A DNA stretch of 64,000 bases from Haliclystus octoradiatus (lineage: Eukaryota > Cnidaria > Staurozoa > Stauromedusae > Haliclystidae). The position numbers were made by a program, and so were the translations under genes. Below are positions 13,321 to 25,050 of the stretch, piece after piece. Position 1 is the first letter of the stretch, and each line of letters starts with the position of its first letter. The notes beneath the pieces were generated by a model. The model saw only the letters and a program-made list of their open reading frames with translations, was not told where the DNA came from and did no database searches. Where the stretch lies: the NCBI GenBank assembly GCA_916610825.1, contig OU744453.1, forward strand, positions 8,221,845-8,285,844. The letters are read 5' to 3'.

Positions 13321-13461
13321 CTGTGCAGTATCCCTATCCTGAAAATGGCATATCTCCGAAAAAAAAGACCCCCCGGGATCACAAACAGCTTCATATTACA
13401 ACTTTCGATAGAATTAAGATGTATCTACTGATATTAATAATACTGTCTGTTTATATATCAC

Positions 13462-13549
13462 AATATTTCTATATTTCGATATTTCGATATTTCGATATTT
13501 CGATATTTCGATATTTCGATATTTCGATATTTCGATATTTCGATATTTC
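13462..13549. repeat. 8-bp satellite (ATTTCGAT)n
   Basis: About eleven near-perfect copies of ATTTCGAT. Eight is not a multiple of three, so the frames cycle, but every frame lacks a stop codon. This yields the spurious FDISIFRY repeat peptides on both strands. Confidence 0.95.
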
Positions 13550-14630
13550 TGTGTCTGTCCTCGACTTATGTACGTCTTACTGGCGAAATAATACAGATAA
13601 TCCGTTTTCGGGAAATTATGCAAACATTTGCGTGGAGATAACCGTGTACAGTAACAAATTTGTTGTATGAAAAGTATGGGTCTATGACGTTGTTTAGAAA
13701 TCATATACTTCATCTGATATTTTTTTTGGTTTCATTGTATTGAAAAATTCAGAGATTTGAAAAATTTCATAGGTCGATAATCTAGCGGGCAGCCGAATCG
13801 AACTCAAATTGAAATCTTCAGAACAAAAATATTTTGCTTTGAATTTAAAAGCTACGTGTAAATTGTTTGAACAAGTGAAAATTGAAACTGAATCGGTTTT
13901 ATGATAATTAAAACAATATGAAATACTGAATTACATTGAATTACCAGTATAACTAGGCCAAACAAAATATGTTTTTGAAATCAAGGAAACGTAGACCTAT
14001 TTCATGTAGTGTTGATATCAGCATTACATATAGCGCGGCACAAACGCTATGAAAATTAAGGAGACTTTAGGTCTTTAATTTATTAAATAAACAAAATGCC
14101 GTTCATTACTTTTTTCAAAATCGAGATACAAACATTTCACTTTTAAAACGGCTATTTTGATATATAATTTGTGAGAACACTGAGCAAACAATCTGTTTTG
14201 AAATGAATAATCTATCGCAGGGCACAAAAACAAATTAACTTGCATGAAATTTCAAAATGACGTTGGCGTTCGAATAATTCGAAAAAATATTCAAAGTTCG
14301 AAGAGATTATCTGTCTACAGTCTAAAATTACAGAGTTCAGAATTAATCAAGGCATTACACAAAAGTATTTCTATAATTTATTAATCAATATAAAAATATG
14401 AATCATTTTGTTATGAGCAGGCAGGCTTTTGTTTTTAGATTTGCTTCCATAATTAACGAAGGAATTGTAAACATGGATTAAAATTAAAATTTCATTTTGC
14501 TGACTTGCTATACGAATAAGACACAGTATGTTACTACAGTTTAGAGAATAAAAATAGTGGTGTCTTGTTCATACCGTTGATCCGGGTTGCGAACAAATCA
14601 ACACGTACCCCCCGGGTCGCACTTTTTGAC
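13550..14630. other. non-coding, nothing recognised
   Basis: AT-rich, with no supported gene. Confidence 0.4.
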
Positions 14631-15463
14631 CAAAGTATTTACGAAAATACATTTATATTTTATACAAAAAATTTAATTAAACAAAGCGTGGTCTTTCTTT
14701 TCAGCCAAAACGGGTTCGAATCAATTTATCAAGTCAATATAATATATTAAGAGATACTACTTAGTTTATAATTTTCAGAATTGAGCGCTGCAAAGGTTGT
14801 CAAAGATTTCCCATTTTTTATTTGTCACTGTAATTTCAATACAAAGGTAACTCCACAAATATTAATTTGAGTATATTTCGAAACAATCCCAAAATAAATT
14901 TATCAAGAACGCAGGTCATTTGAAAGATTGGAATTTTCTGCATCGTTTATAGTAAGTTTCAAGACATAAACCCTATCAATCACCGCTGCATATGATTTTT
15001 AAAATCGACACGTACTAAACCTTGTTAATTTTTTTATTTTGATGCTAGATTTGTAACAGATAATGCAAGATAATTTTCTTTAAACTCCAAGGTAGATCTA
15101 TTTTTCTTATTATCACAAAGCCGAAATTTCACGAAAATATACTTATTGTCCTTTTGATTAATCCTCTTATCTAGCTATATCAACCTCAATTCAGTTTAAA
15201 ATGTCAAGATTTTGAAATTTGCTTGCAAAAACACACATTTGGTAAAAACGCATATATTTCTTCCAGAATTTGGAGAAGTAACTACAGATATAGAGAAATG
15301 TTTAGCAACCTTTGAGAATCATAAAGTTCTATTTAATATGTTGTAAACTAAAGTAAAACGCTAATGGTTTGAACATGCTCAAATATGATTCGAACATGAA
15401 CACAAAAGATCACGCCCACAAAATTTTCGCATGCTCAGTACAGGATAACGTAAAGTACGCAAC
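14631..15463 (-). repeat. long inverted repeat pair IR-A, right arm
   Basis: Reverse-complement counterpart of 4829-5641. The open frame starting at 14565 crosses into it but is not conserved in the other arm. Confidence 0.85.
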
Positions 15464-16540
15464 CTGCAACATTTAATATAGTTGAATTCAGGTATGTCAA
15501 ATTCAACAAAATTAAATTGAACTGAGCGTGTGATTTGTGATAAATAATAATAATTATAATATTTTCAACGTTCAAAAATGGCTTATCAACAGAAACGCAT
15601 AATTCAAAAACATTTTTCAATAGTTAATACAGTTTGGATGAGTGTAACAAACCTTGTGTTACAAAAATAAAAAGCGAAAAAGGTTGCATGAAATAATCGA
15701 TCATAGCAAACAATATTTATTAAATACAACTTACCATTTTCCAAATGAGATCCAAATAAAAACTATACGAGCGGCATAATCTCCGAACAACATTTAAATA
15801 CATAATAGCGGGTTCTCTGAGTTAATACACCAATCAATAATAAGTTAACAACCATATTTTATCGAAGGAGAATGTACGCCCGATAAGAATAAAATAAAGA
15901 TTGTCTTTTATTCGAAATAATTCTGACAAATATGATCATTTCATACCGTGATCAAATGCATGGTAAAGTAGATTCATTTTCTACATAGTAAATTATCCTT
16001 TTCGTCAGACATCATAACATGAGCATTTAAATATTACCATCGGCTGTGGTATTTTATATCTTTGAAGCTGCAGTAAACATTTCAACTCTATAAACCATCG
16101 CGTCCGTTTCAATAAATTCTGAATAAATATGCATATCACGAATCTGGCAAAATGAGTTGTTTTCGTTTTTCTATCAAAATAATTAATTTATTCATAATCA
16201 TCTTTTCTTTCATTCGACATCTGTAATGTATTATAAATAGCGCGTAGAAATATTGAAAACAAGATGTAACATAATATCAATATCGAATTAGTATAGCGAT
16301 TTATTATAGAATTTTATTTCCTTTTAAAAGAATGTTGATGCTATTATTATGGAAAATTTGATAACAAGAAGCACTACGAGGCCAATTTTTCACATCTTTT
16401 TTTTACTTATAAAATTTTATTTTCAACGAACTCTTAGTATTTTGATAGACTGCCATGAAAATCACAGGCCTACTTGCTGAGATTGCAAAGGTCAAAAATA
16501 TATAGGCTCATATACTATCAAATCATAATATTTTCAGATT
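15464..16540. other. non-coding, nothing recognised
   Basis: No supported gene. Confidence 0.4.
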
Positions 16541-16625
16541 ATATATATATATATATATATATATTGCAATAGCAGCAGACAAGTACATGTTTCTAGCCAT
16601 TAGCCTTCAGCGAAAGTACTGCTGC
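16541..16625 (+). repeat. short (AT)n followed by repeat R3, copy 1
   Basis: A short AT tract is followed by about 45 bp (AGCAGCAGACAAGTACATGT, then TTCTAGCCATTAGCCTTCA) that recurs exactly at 28852-28897, again just after an (AT)n tract. The shared arrangement suggests one element with a microsatellite end. Confidence 0.75.
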
Positions 16626-18339
16626 TGCTTAAAGTAGATCGGCGTATTCAAGGTGATAAGTGAATGTAAAGTAGTTGCTATAATCGATCATGCTTGCAAA
16701 AATTGTGTATATAATGTGGTAATTTGAAATTCAATACACGCGTGTGGGTCGGCCTTGTTCAATAATACGTGTCGAAGCAGTAGGTTTGTTGATTACGTCA
16801 GTCAAAGCGCCGGTAACAGTAAGTAAGGCAGTTGCTTATTGGTTAATTCTCTGGTGCTACAATATCAGGGTCGTCAGTTCAAATTCGCCATTCTGCAATT
16901 TTTTATCAACGATTTTTCTTTTTTTTTTTTTAATATCATCATCATTTTTAATTAACAAAAGATATCGTTTGATCATGTTAATAACACAAATTAGTGGACC
17001 ATGTGTCTTGTCGAAGCTAAATTAATTTAATACTGAATATATTGCATGCAATGCCACGAGTTTGACCGGCCACACCTTGACGGCGTTATTTTGTGAACAC
17101 CACATTAGTGTTGTATATATTGCAATAAAGATTTATGAATCCAAACCGAACGCGATCCGATCATATCGGGTCAGATTCGGGTTAATATTTTAGGTCTTCG
17201 GAACGGATCGGATTGAAGTGATTTTTTATGGATAGTTTCAGATTTCGAAATTTGACTGAGTATTTGTAATTTATAATAATTAATGTGTTCTGACTTCCTT
17301 TCAGCACATAAAATAAAGTTTTTCTATGTAGATATAGCTACGTTAAATGCATAAAATTGACCAGCGGCCTCTATACATTTCAATCGACTCAATTGATGTG
17401 AAATAAATTATATTTTTATTAAAGGAATGATTAAGATGTATTGATTAATGCTACATCGTTTCAATGCGTATTGTGTTGCATGTTCTCCACCAGAGTTCAG
17501 ACTCCGTATTATACAGCGATAGTCAGCTTAGTCAATTGTTTAATTATAAGTGATCTGAAAGTTTTATCATACAAGGTCCATTATCGACCAACACTCATTG
17601 CTAGTGTATATATAGTCTTCAATCCATTTCCGCTATAGATAACAACAAATTCGTTACATACAAATCTGCATTCTACAATATTTAGTATAATATCTTGGCA
17701 CTATGGCCAATGATTACTAATTATTACCTGACTGGAAATTAAAATATTTCTTCTAGACTCACGCTGTCTGTAATTGTCCTTCTGGAGAACATGCTACCGT
17801 TCAAATAAGAGATCCACTTCGTTGGAAATGCCTTTTAGAAACATTTTTGTCACGTGCAGTATGTGGTTGAGGATTATTACGTATGGAAACTTGCCTCTGT
17901 TTGCTTTGTGGAAATAAAGACGAGTCTATTTACCTTTAAACAATTTCAATTCTCATTTGCAAGACAGGTATAAAATTAGCTAAATTTATAATAAAGTAGA
18001 TTGATTAACAAAGTACATATGCACATAGATTAAACTGACTATCACAATGTCAAGTTTATAATTGTATAATGTCATACAAGGCCTAATTTCAGGCTATTGT
18101 TATACCACAGCATTTATTAACTGGGTAAACAGTGGGGCATTTCTTTAATATATTTTAGACAAATGGCTACGTTAGTATACGAATGAATCTATTTCATCAC
18201 GGGAAAATGTTATTTTCTTCTCTGTACATCATTCTCTTTGTGTGTGAACATTTAATAACATGCTTTTCTCGCTAGCAATAAAGTGACAGAATATGATAAA
18301 CATAGATACATATAAAATACAAACATAATAATAATAATA
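16626..18339. other. non-coding, nothing recognised
   Basis: No supported gene. A weak tRNA-like stretch near 16830-16900 (GTTCAAATTC box) is too degraded to call. Confidence 0.4.
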
Positions 18340-19115
18340 TATATGGTGGTTTAGTCGAAACCGACTAGGGTACTATTCGATGACCTGCATTCTGATCGGT
18401 TGCTCCATCTTTCACTATTTTCTCATAGTGAACGCTGGCAAGTTCCCTCGCAAATTCCTAAAAGTAAACAAGCGATTCGCAAATGTTTTTGAATCAAAAT
18501 TTTATACGAATTACGAGAGTAAATTATAATTCCGTCTCCAAGAAAACAAAATAAATAACAAAATATAAGATGAAGTTGTTTACTGGTAAGCTATGCATAT
18601 ACACTTTTAATCTTATTTAACAATCTTCTCGCAGCTTCTCGCTACTTTATTCCAGGTATAAATTCGTCCGCTAGTCAGCAGAAGTTTATAAACAACAAAC
18701 TTTTATATTACAAACTGCAAACAATTATGTATTTTTAGAAACTCAATTTGACGTTTTTAAGCCTGCTATTTTGTGGGGCTGTAATTTGTAGCCAGTATTA
18801 ATATCCAACTGTTTAATTTTATAAAAATTTTATCTGAATCAAGTCAAATTAAAATTCATCCCCCAAATCACGACCCTGCAGTCGTCATGGATGCCGTTTG
18901 ATCGACGGTTGTGTTTAGAATTAATTATGCAGAAAGCGAATAAGTAGTTAGACATTATTTTTGATATTTTTTGCTTGTACAACTAGTTGGTTTCCACTAA
19001 TACCAATACCATTAGATAACTCGCCCTTATTGTTTACCGTCTTGAATAGTCACCTCGGAGGACCTCAGTGACTATTCGACGGTAGCCGACTCGGGTTCGT
19101 TGTCTAATTGTTAAA
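18340..19115. repeat. repeat family F2 region, with hairpin at 19011-19109
   Basis: 18361-18470 matches 39208-39310 in direct orientation (GGGTACTATTC...CTATTTTCTCATAG). 18970-19115 matches 38710-38855 in inverted orientation. The latter folds on itself: ATTAGATAAC pairs with GTTGTCTAAT, ACCGTC with GACGGT, and GAATAGTCAC with GTGACTATTC. It is probably a non-autonomous fold-back DNA element. Confidence 0.7.
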
Positions 19116-20182
19116 TAGTTTTACAAAAGTTCTTTTTAAAGTTCTCAATGCAAATAATTTTAGCACTTATAGAATCAGAGTCAAAAGTAACACATGCTAG
19201 AATTACGCTACTTTAAATTTCACATCACAAGGTGATCATCAGTTGATTTATTTCAACTAGAGTACACATCTAGATCCATATCCCCTACAAGCTATTATGT
19301 TTCACTGTTGATTGGTTATTGATTATGCTCTATTTAATTGTAAATCTTTATAATTGTACACAGCAAAATCCTTCGTTGCTATTCAGAGACAATAGAGGTG
19401 TCTTTCAAGAAATTTTTCCTACAAAACAAGACCATTTGAAGTTTTATGTGTGGTAAGAAATTTGAGTTATATCAAGAATGCAATTTCCCCTAATTAATCA
19501 ACACCTTAAGGAGTTAAATAGTAATTAGAATAAGACCAAAAATCTTCTTTTTTATCAATATTTTCTTTAACAATCAACACCTTTTTCAATTTTTTGAGCA
19601 GAAATGGGCTATATATGATATAATTTTCTTTTTTCAGAATAGTTTCGTTCTACAAAAATTACATCTTTTCACACTTACAATCCCTATAGAAATCCTTTTT
19701 AAATAAATACCAGTATCCCAGTATATCTCTCCCCTCAAGCATGACCAAATCAATTTCAGTATCTATCAGAACACAGAATGAACATAATATGAATTAGGCT
19801 CTAAAATTTTGAATTCGAAATTATGAATCTCAAGAATCGATAATCACCTGCGATTAATTCCGAAAGCAAAACTTTAGGACATATATAATTTCGACATATT
19901 TTTATTGGATGCGGTTTTGATACCTATATGGATGGTCATATATGTTTGAATAATTATTTAAAATATATATAGTGAAAAAATTTCCGTATCACAATCATAT
20001 TATTTTTAGCCAAACCGACCCATATATCAAATTTCCATACCTGATATTATTCTTCTCTCTTAAAGTATATTTTTTATTTTTTATATTTTTATTCGTACAT
20101 GATCTTCTTGTGCTTTTACTTTGCTCAATCATTTCTCCTTCTAAAATGCAGTCTGTTGACGATTTTGGGTTAATTTTTAATC
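19116..20182. other. non-coding, nothing recognised
   Basis: AT-rich, with no supported gene. Confidence 0.4.
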
Positions 20183-20410
20183 GTGTGGGCACTTGACTGA
20201 GAAAAATCCAAAACTAAAACTTTTGACTTTATTTAGTTGCTTATTATATCTTTTCCTGGATCCCGTATATTGATCAAATATAGCTCAAAATCTTTAGCTG
20301 AACGTCGAAAAACATCATCCCGAAAGCAGGATGCCATTTGGTTCCGCTTTTTTGTATTCTTTCAACTAATTTTCCAAGAAAAAGCATATTTCTTTTATTT
20401 ATTGTTGAGC
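20183..20410 (+). repeat. repeat family F3, solo arm
   Basis: Matches one arm of the fold-back element at 41762-42568. Shared blocks are GCACTTGACTGAGAAAAAT, ATTGATCAAATATAGCTCA and a CGAAAGCAGGATGCCATTTG block. Only one arm is present here. Confidence 0.75.
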
Positions 20411-20663
20411 AGCGCTACATCGTTCAATATTAAAATGGAAGCAATTGATAGTATGTATATTAGAAATATACATATATTTAGAGACAGGCGCTGATCCAGA
20501 GGAGTGCTAGTATGGCAAATGACACCCCTAAGTTTTTCGGTGAAATTTTTCGGCGACGTCATCTAAATAGTTACGTCATCGTTCTTTTGTTAATAATAAA
20601 TTGTATTTTTATATTTTATCAAAATTATCTCTCCTTTTTTATTTTCTATTCAATTATTTTAAA

Positions 20664-21551
20664 GCCCCAGTTACGCCTTGCCGTATTGACACTGCACCAC
20701 CTCAGCTTTCGTATCGGATAGGGGTTCGAGCTATACGACGCTGCTCCAATACGATACGATACCCTGCGCGCAGCGTAGTGATTTTCACTTCGCTATGAAA
20801 CGCTTTCATATTCATGCCCGCATGGCTTTCAAGATGCTGCACTCTGTGTAACTCAATCAACCCGCTGTGTGTTGTGTTGGTTCTCGTTTTCGTTTCTATG
20901 AGCCTCTCAAAACGTCAATCAATTTTTAAAATGGCCACTGGCACGCAGAAAAATATCAACAAGGATCACTTATTGGTGGTTTTTTCTATCTTTATGTGCG
21001 CTGAAAATGTCTTGCTTATGTATAAAATTGCACAAAATCTGATGCTTCGTCGTTGAATCTTTTCTTCGGTAAAGAAGAAAAGAATTGCTCGCGAGTTTTC
21101 ACTCAGTTTTCTCTAACTGACTCAAACTATTTTGAAGCAATTACTTTTATTGTTTCCATTTTTACAACAATAATTCAATCTCCTTGTCCGTCCATTGAAA
21201 ACTTTCTGCAACTTGGGAGGACATGTTTATAAATGCTAACCGAAATGAAAATGAAGTAAATCAAATACTAGCTATCAAGAAAGAAACACGAGTTTAATCT
21301 TTGGAGCTTTGATTTGGGACCAAAGCATTTTGTCACGCCAAAATCTGTGTACACAATCACAATGGCAATCAATTACGTCAACCTAAAGAGACAATGTCAA
21401 AATCGCGTGATCGTATTGCACCGCCTTTGTGTACTCAAAACGTAGCGTAGCGTCTTGCAATGTGACAGCTACGAAAGTGGTACTCATTCCACGGCGATAA
21501 TACTTTTTGAATACGGTATGATAATCAATACGGCATCGTGTAACTGGGGCC
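20664..21551. mobile_element. non-autonomous DNA transposon with about 26-bp TIRs
   Basis: The left end reads GCCCCAGTTACGCCTTGCCG followed by TATTGA. The right end is its imperfect inverse, TCAATACGGCATCGTGTAAC followed by TGGGGC. The element is about 0.89 kb. A second internal inverted similarity (TTTCGTATCGGA near the left, ACGAAAGTGGTA near the right) is weak. A 78-codon frame inside (from 20814) has no recognisable transposase domain. I could not define a clean target-site duplication, so the superfamily is open. Confidence 0.7.
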
Positions 21552-22350
21552 TAACTATAAATTTGCAATATTTAATTTTCGTATTTATTTTGTAACAAAT
21601 TACTATGATGATTGTAATAATCGTAATCGTATTTAATTCAATTTTCAGCGTTATGATTCCCTCAGCAATTGTATTATATTACGTAATTTATTGATGTAAG
21701 TCAAGCAGTGCTGCGGTATGCTGCGGCAGTAGGAAAGATCCACACCAGCGTTACGATTACAGTTTTGCTGTCGTAGAAAATCTATTGTCTACCACTCTGT
21801 GTCATTGTTTGTGTTTCGAATATTTTTATCAATTGACATTCTTGTTTATCTACTATTTTGACAGTCCATCCCATTTCTATTGTTCTCTCGAGTCACCGAT
21901 TGGTGAGTTGGCTGAAAAATAACAATTGACACCCCCACGTGGTAGTTTTTAGCATACAGAATTTGAGGAAAATTTGCCTGTATGTATCTTCACTTGGACG
22001 AGATTTGAATTTAAAACTTTTGGGATAGATTCTATTTTTTGACAGAAACATTGTTAAGCAAAAATGCGATAACCTTAACATAATAAAACTACTCCCAACA
22101 AGCAATCTTGTATTAAAAATGTTCAATCAAATTTTCATATAGTTACTTTCCAGTAATATTTTATTGTAGGATGAAAATGATCGATGTTACGATAGCCTAG
22201 CAGACATGCACAGACTTACAACTTGATTCACTTCTAGCATAATCCCTGTAAAATTCATCAATAATTATGATATTGCCTTCCGAATGCAAATCAGGAAATA
22301 GTTATTACATTGATTTAATAATATATAAGTTTGTAGGATAGGAAGCATAC
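21552..22350. other. non-coding, nothing recognised
   Basis: No supported exon on either strand until the TSP1 exon that follows. This may be intron of that gene. Confidence 0.4.
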
Positions 22351-22506
22351 CATAGCAGGGAAGAGTCGATACAGTCCTCTCCGCTTCCCCTTTACATTTG
22401 TTGCCATGACACCAGCTTCTTGGATTTGTGCATTCACGACACTGTCGTAACTTCTGACCGCACAATACATTATTAACATTTTGCCATGCCGTCCAACCTC
22501 CATCAA
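22351..22506 (-). CDS. thrombospondin type-1 (TSP1) domain exon
   Basis: A 156-bp minus-strand exon lies between acceptor ACATAG (AG at 22508-22507) and donor GTATGC (GT at 22350-22349). It is symmetric phase 1-1, the usual phase for TSP1 exons. It encodes about 51 residues, beginning DGGWTAWQNVNNVLCGQ and containing RQCRECTNP and CHGNKCKGEAE, and ending near STLPCY. The WxxW start, the CG in place of CSxTCG, the RxC and the six-cysteine spacing fit one TSP1 repeat. TSP1 repeats are extracellular adhesion modules. No second TSP1 exon is visible within several kb, so the rest of the gene is unidentified; an exon relic is possible. Confidence 0.75.
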
Positions 22507-23275
22507 CTATGTACCAGATAAAGATATTATTATAAATATAAAACAACGCAAACAAGTTTGATATAAAATTCCAGGGTTCCATTCTCAGTGTGCGTGCTGT
22601 AGTATGAAATTTATAAAATCATCGAATGTGATACTGATCGCCGATTGGTTGTTATTGATGTTTGTGTCAGGCTGCGTAAAATTGGATAATTACGGGTTTT
22701 GTTTTGAAGCCCCAAAATGAAACAAGTTAGCAACAGAAACAAAATGGTGTTCATATGAAGAAAAGCTTTCATTGATAGAGTGCCTAAAAATACCCATCAC
22801 AAATTAAAATTAACAACACAAAACACAATAACTTTGAAAACAAAATCATAAATTAGGCATTAATCTGTAAAATTCCCTAGATTTACATTACTTATTCGTA
22901 GTTGAAAATCAGTTTTGTTTTGTTGATAAACGTCAAAGCGGAACATTACAATACGATAAATTTCAGCGTTTAACTGCTCTTAAAGCATGAAGACATAGGA
23001 TCCTGTATACGAGTAGCAGAATGATACTTTAAATCTTCTATATTAAAAAAGTATTCAAACTTAACCAATGCTCTTTGCATTTATTTTCAATCTATATTAC
23101 TCCATGTTTACAACTTTTCGTAGCTTTTCTCAAAAGGCACTGCGTGTTTCTATTAAAAATCCGCGCTCGTTCTAATCTCTACAATGACGTCATTTTAGGA
23201 GAATTTAAATATGATGATCATTTTGAGCTTTTTAATGTCAAAATAAACAGGTTATTCATTTTATAAAACAAATAG
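22507..23275. other. non-coding, nothing recognised
   Basis: No supported exon. Upstream introns of the TSP1 gene would lie here. Confidence 0.35.
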
Positions 23276-23445
23276 AAAACGGTTATCCGTGTTAAGTACT
23301 CTGATACGAACACTTTGGGTGCTATGAGACACTCAAGAGGCTAAAATCACTCGCCTATCGGCTCGTGATTGTTTAAGGCTCTTTCATGTCTCATTACACA
23401 CCCAGCGTGTTCGTATCAGAGTACATATAACTCAGCACCGTTTTT
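23276..23445. mobile_element. fold-back hairpin element, family F1, copy 2
   Basis: Same architecture as 10554-10731. CTCTGATACGAACAC pairs with GTGTTCGTATCAGAG, ATGAGACA with TGTCTCAT, TGGGTG with CACCCA, and AATCAC with GTGATT around a CGCC...GGC apex. The outer flanks AAAACGGT and ACCGTTTT also pair. Several differences from copy 1 are paired substitutions that keep the stem. Confidence 0.85.
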
Positions 23446-23789
23446 TATTAGTTAAATATGAAATAAGTTTAGTCATCACGATATATCCAATCATATATTG
23501 ATGATGATCCGTTCACACCTTCTTTAGAAGCTAGATTCTTACAGATTCTTCAACAAGCTAAGGTGTCAATGGTGTTGTTGTTATCTAAGTATATTTTCTC
23601 GAATATTTATATAACAAGACAATCAGAAAGATCTCATTAACAAACTCATCAAGTAATGTTTTTCATATTATGTTGTTTTTGATCGAGGAGTAATATGTAG
23701 AGTTTCCTATACATATCCAGTACTGCATTTTGATATTGTTAATTTCCCATTTTTCTTGATATTATTACTATATGTCCTTTTATTCTTCT

Positions 23790-23930
23790 ACTTCGGCTTT
23801 TGTTAGTACTCATTATGGTGATACTGACGAGTTCCCGACAGCATGTGGCATACTACAGGGTGACATATTGTCCCCTTTTTTATTTACTCTCTATTTATTG
23901 AGTATGTTTTTTGTATTTCATGTTGATTAA
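23790..23930 (+). pseudogene. non-LTR retrotransposon reverse transcriptase fragment
   Basis: One frame reads STHYGDTDEFPTACGILQGD followed by ILSPFLFTLYL, then runs out. The LQGDxLSPFLF block is the conserved reverse transcriptase motif preceding the catalytic YADD. Neither the YADD nor flanking RT motifs are present, so this is a short dead fragment. Confidence 0.75.
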
Positions 23931-24359
23931 CAAGGCGTTTATAAGGAAACGTAGAAAACGAGCATAAGATCCAATATTATGAGTCGCATAGGAGCAATGA
24001 CATTGAAATACATCGATTAAATGTACTTTCCTTCATTATGAGATGATTAGGTAGCGTGATATAAAACATAAACAACTCGTAGATATATTTCGGCTATTTA
24101 GTCCAACTAGACTTTGAGTTGCATGCAAATGCATGCTTATATTGAGTTGTCAATCATCTGACTTAACTGTCTCAAATAAATGCATGAAGAAATCTATGTA
24201 GAAAAGATGATCGATGCCGAAATTTAATTGAGAAAATATTCTATTTTATTTTTTGCTGTTCAAAGAAGCAAAAAGTTGAGAAGTGAAAAGTGGAACGCAC
24301 AGGATTTGTTTACAAAATTAGGTACTACTTAAAATTAAGCGGAAGTTAAGTAGCCATAC

Positions 24360-24515
24360 ACCCCCCTCCAAAAAAAAAATAGCTCCGCTACGCTCGGACT
24401 CATGGTGAATAATTTAATAATCAAAATAAACCAATTGAAATCAAATTCAATGGAATATCAAATGAATCAAATCATCATTTTTGATTAGATTTGATTTGAT
24501 ATATTTTGTCAAAAT
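24360..24515 (-). repeat. dispersed repeat R4, partial inverted copy
   Basis: The reverse complement matches 62752-62876, ending in the same tail (ACCATGAGTCCGAGCGTAGC, then GGAGCTATTTTT). In the other copy this tail lies downstream of a tRNA-like head, so this is probably a 5'-truncated SINE. Confidence 0.75.
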
Positions 24516-24739
24516 GAAACTTTGACAGGCGAATACAGGGAGTCTGAAAACAACTTCATGCTCCACTTACATACAGCCTTATTACTACAACAACAAACAT
24601 TTACAAAAAGAAGGTTTACAAATTTGAGAATAAATCTAAATATATAAACTAAATTAATATTGACTTTATTAAATTCTATATATAATTATTATAAGTATTG
24701 CAATCACTATTTGTAGACTCTGCAAAAAGGCGACAGGTC

Positions 24740-25050
24740 AGTGTTATCTGATTTTCTTTTGAAAATTTCTAAAGTTTTTGAATCAACGAGATACTCTGAT
24801 AATGAATTCCACCACGGAATTGCACGATGACAAACTGATACTTGGTGGAGTCAAGGCGTGGTATTTTGAGTGTTTTTAACTTAGATTTGTGACCACGTAA
24901 GGTGTATTTTGAAATGTCATACTTAATTGATAAAGTTTCCATACTCAGATCTACTAAATCATGGGTAATTTTGAATAACATAATTAAATCGGCTTTAACC
25001 CGTCTAGATTCTAATGTCTCTATGCGATGAGTAACGGAGTGCGGAGGAGT
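24740..25050 (-). pseudogene. non-LTR retrotransposon RT C-terminal fragment
   Basis: The minus frame reads PHSVTHRIETLESRRVKADL, then IMLFKITHDLVDL and TLRGHKSKL. This is the post-RT tail common to CR1/jockey-like polymerases (LxSLExRRxxxDLxxxYKI...TRGH). It is truncated upstream, where the sequence switches abruptly to Gypsy pol. Confidence 0.8.

Noticed and set aside
13323-13713. Open frames on both strands with FDISIFRY-type repeats
   Set aside because: Produced by the ATTTCGAT satellite, which has no stop in any frame.
16800-16900. tRNA-like or SINE head with GTTCAAATTC
   Set aside because: Only a B-box-like match. No second copy in the window and no convincing A box.
17135-17230. GGATCGGAT-type repeats here and at 44240-44330 as regulatory sites
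   Set aside because: Short, degenerate and without consistent spacing; more likely a decayed simple repeat.
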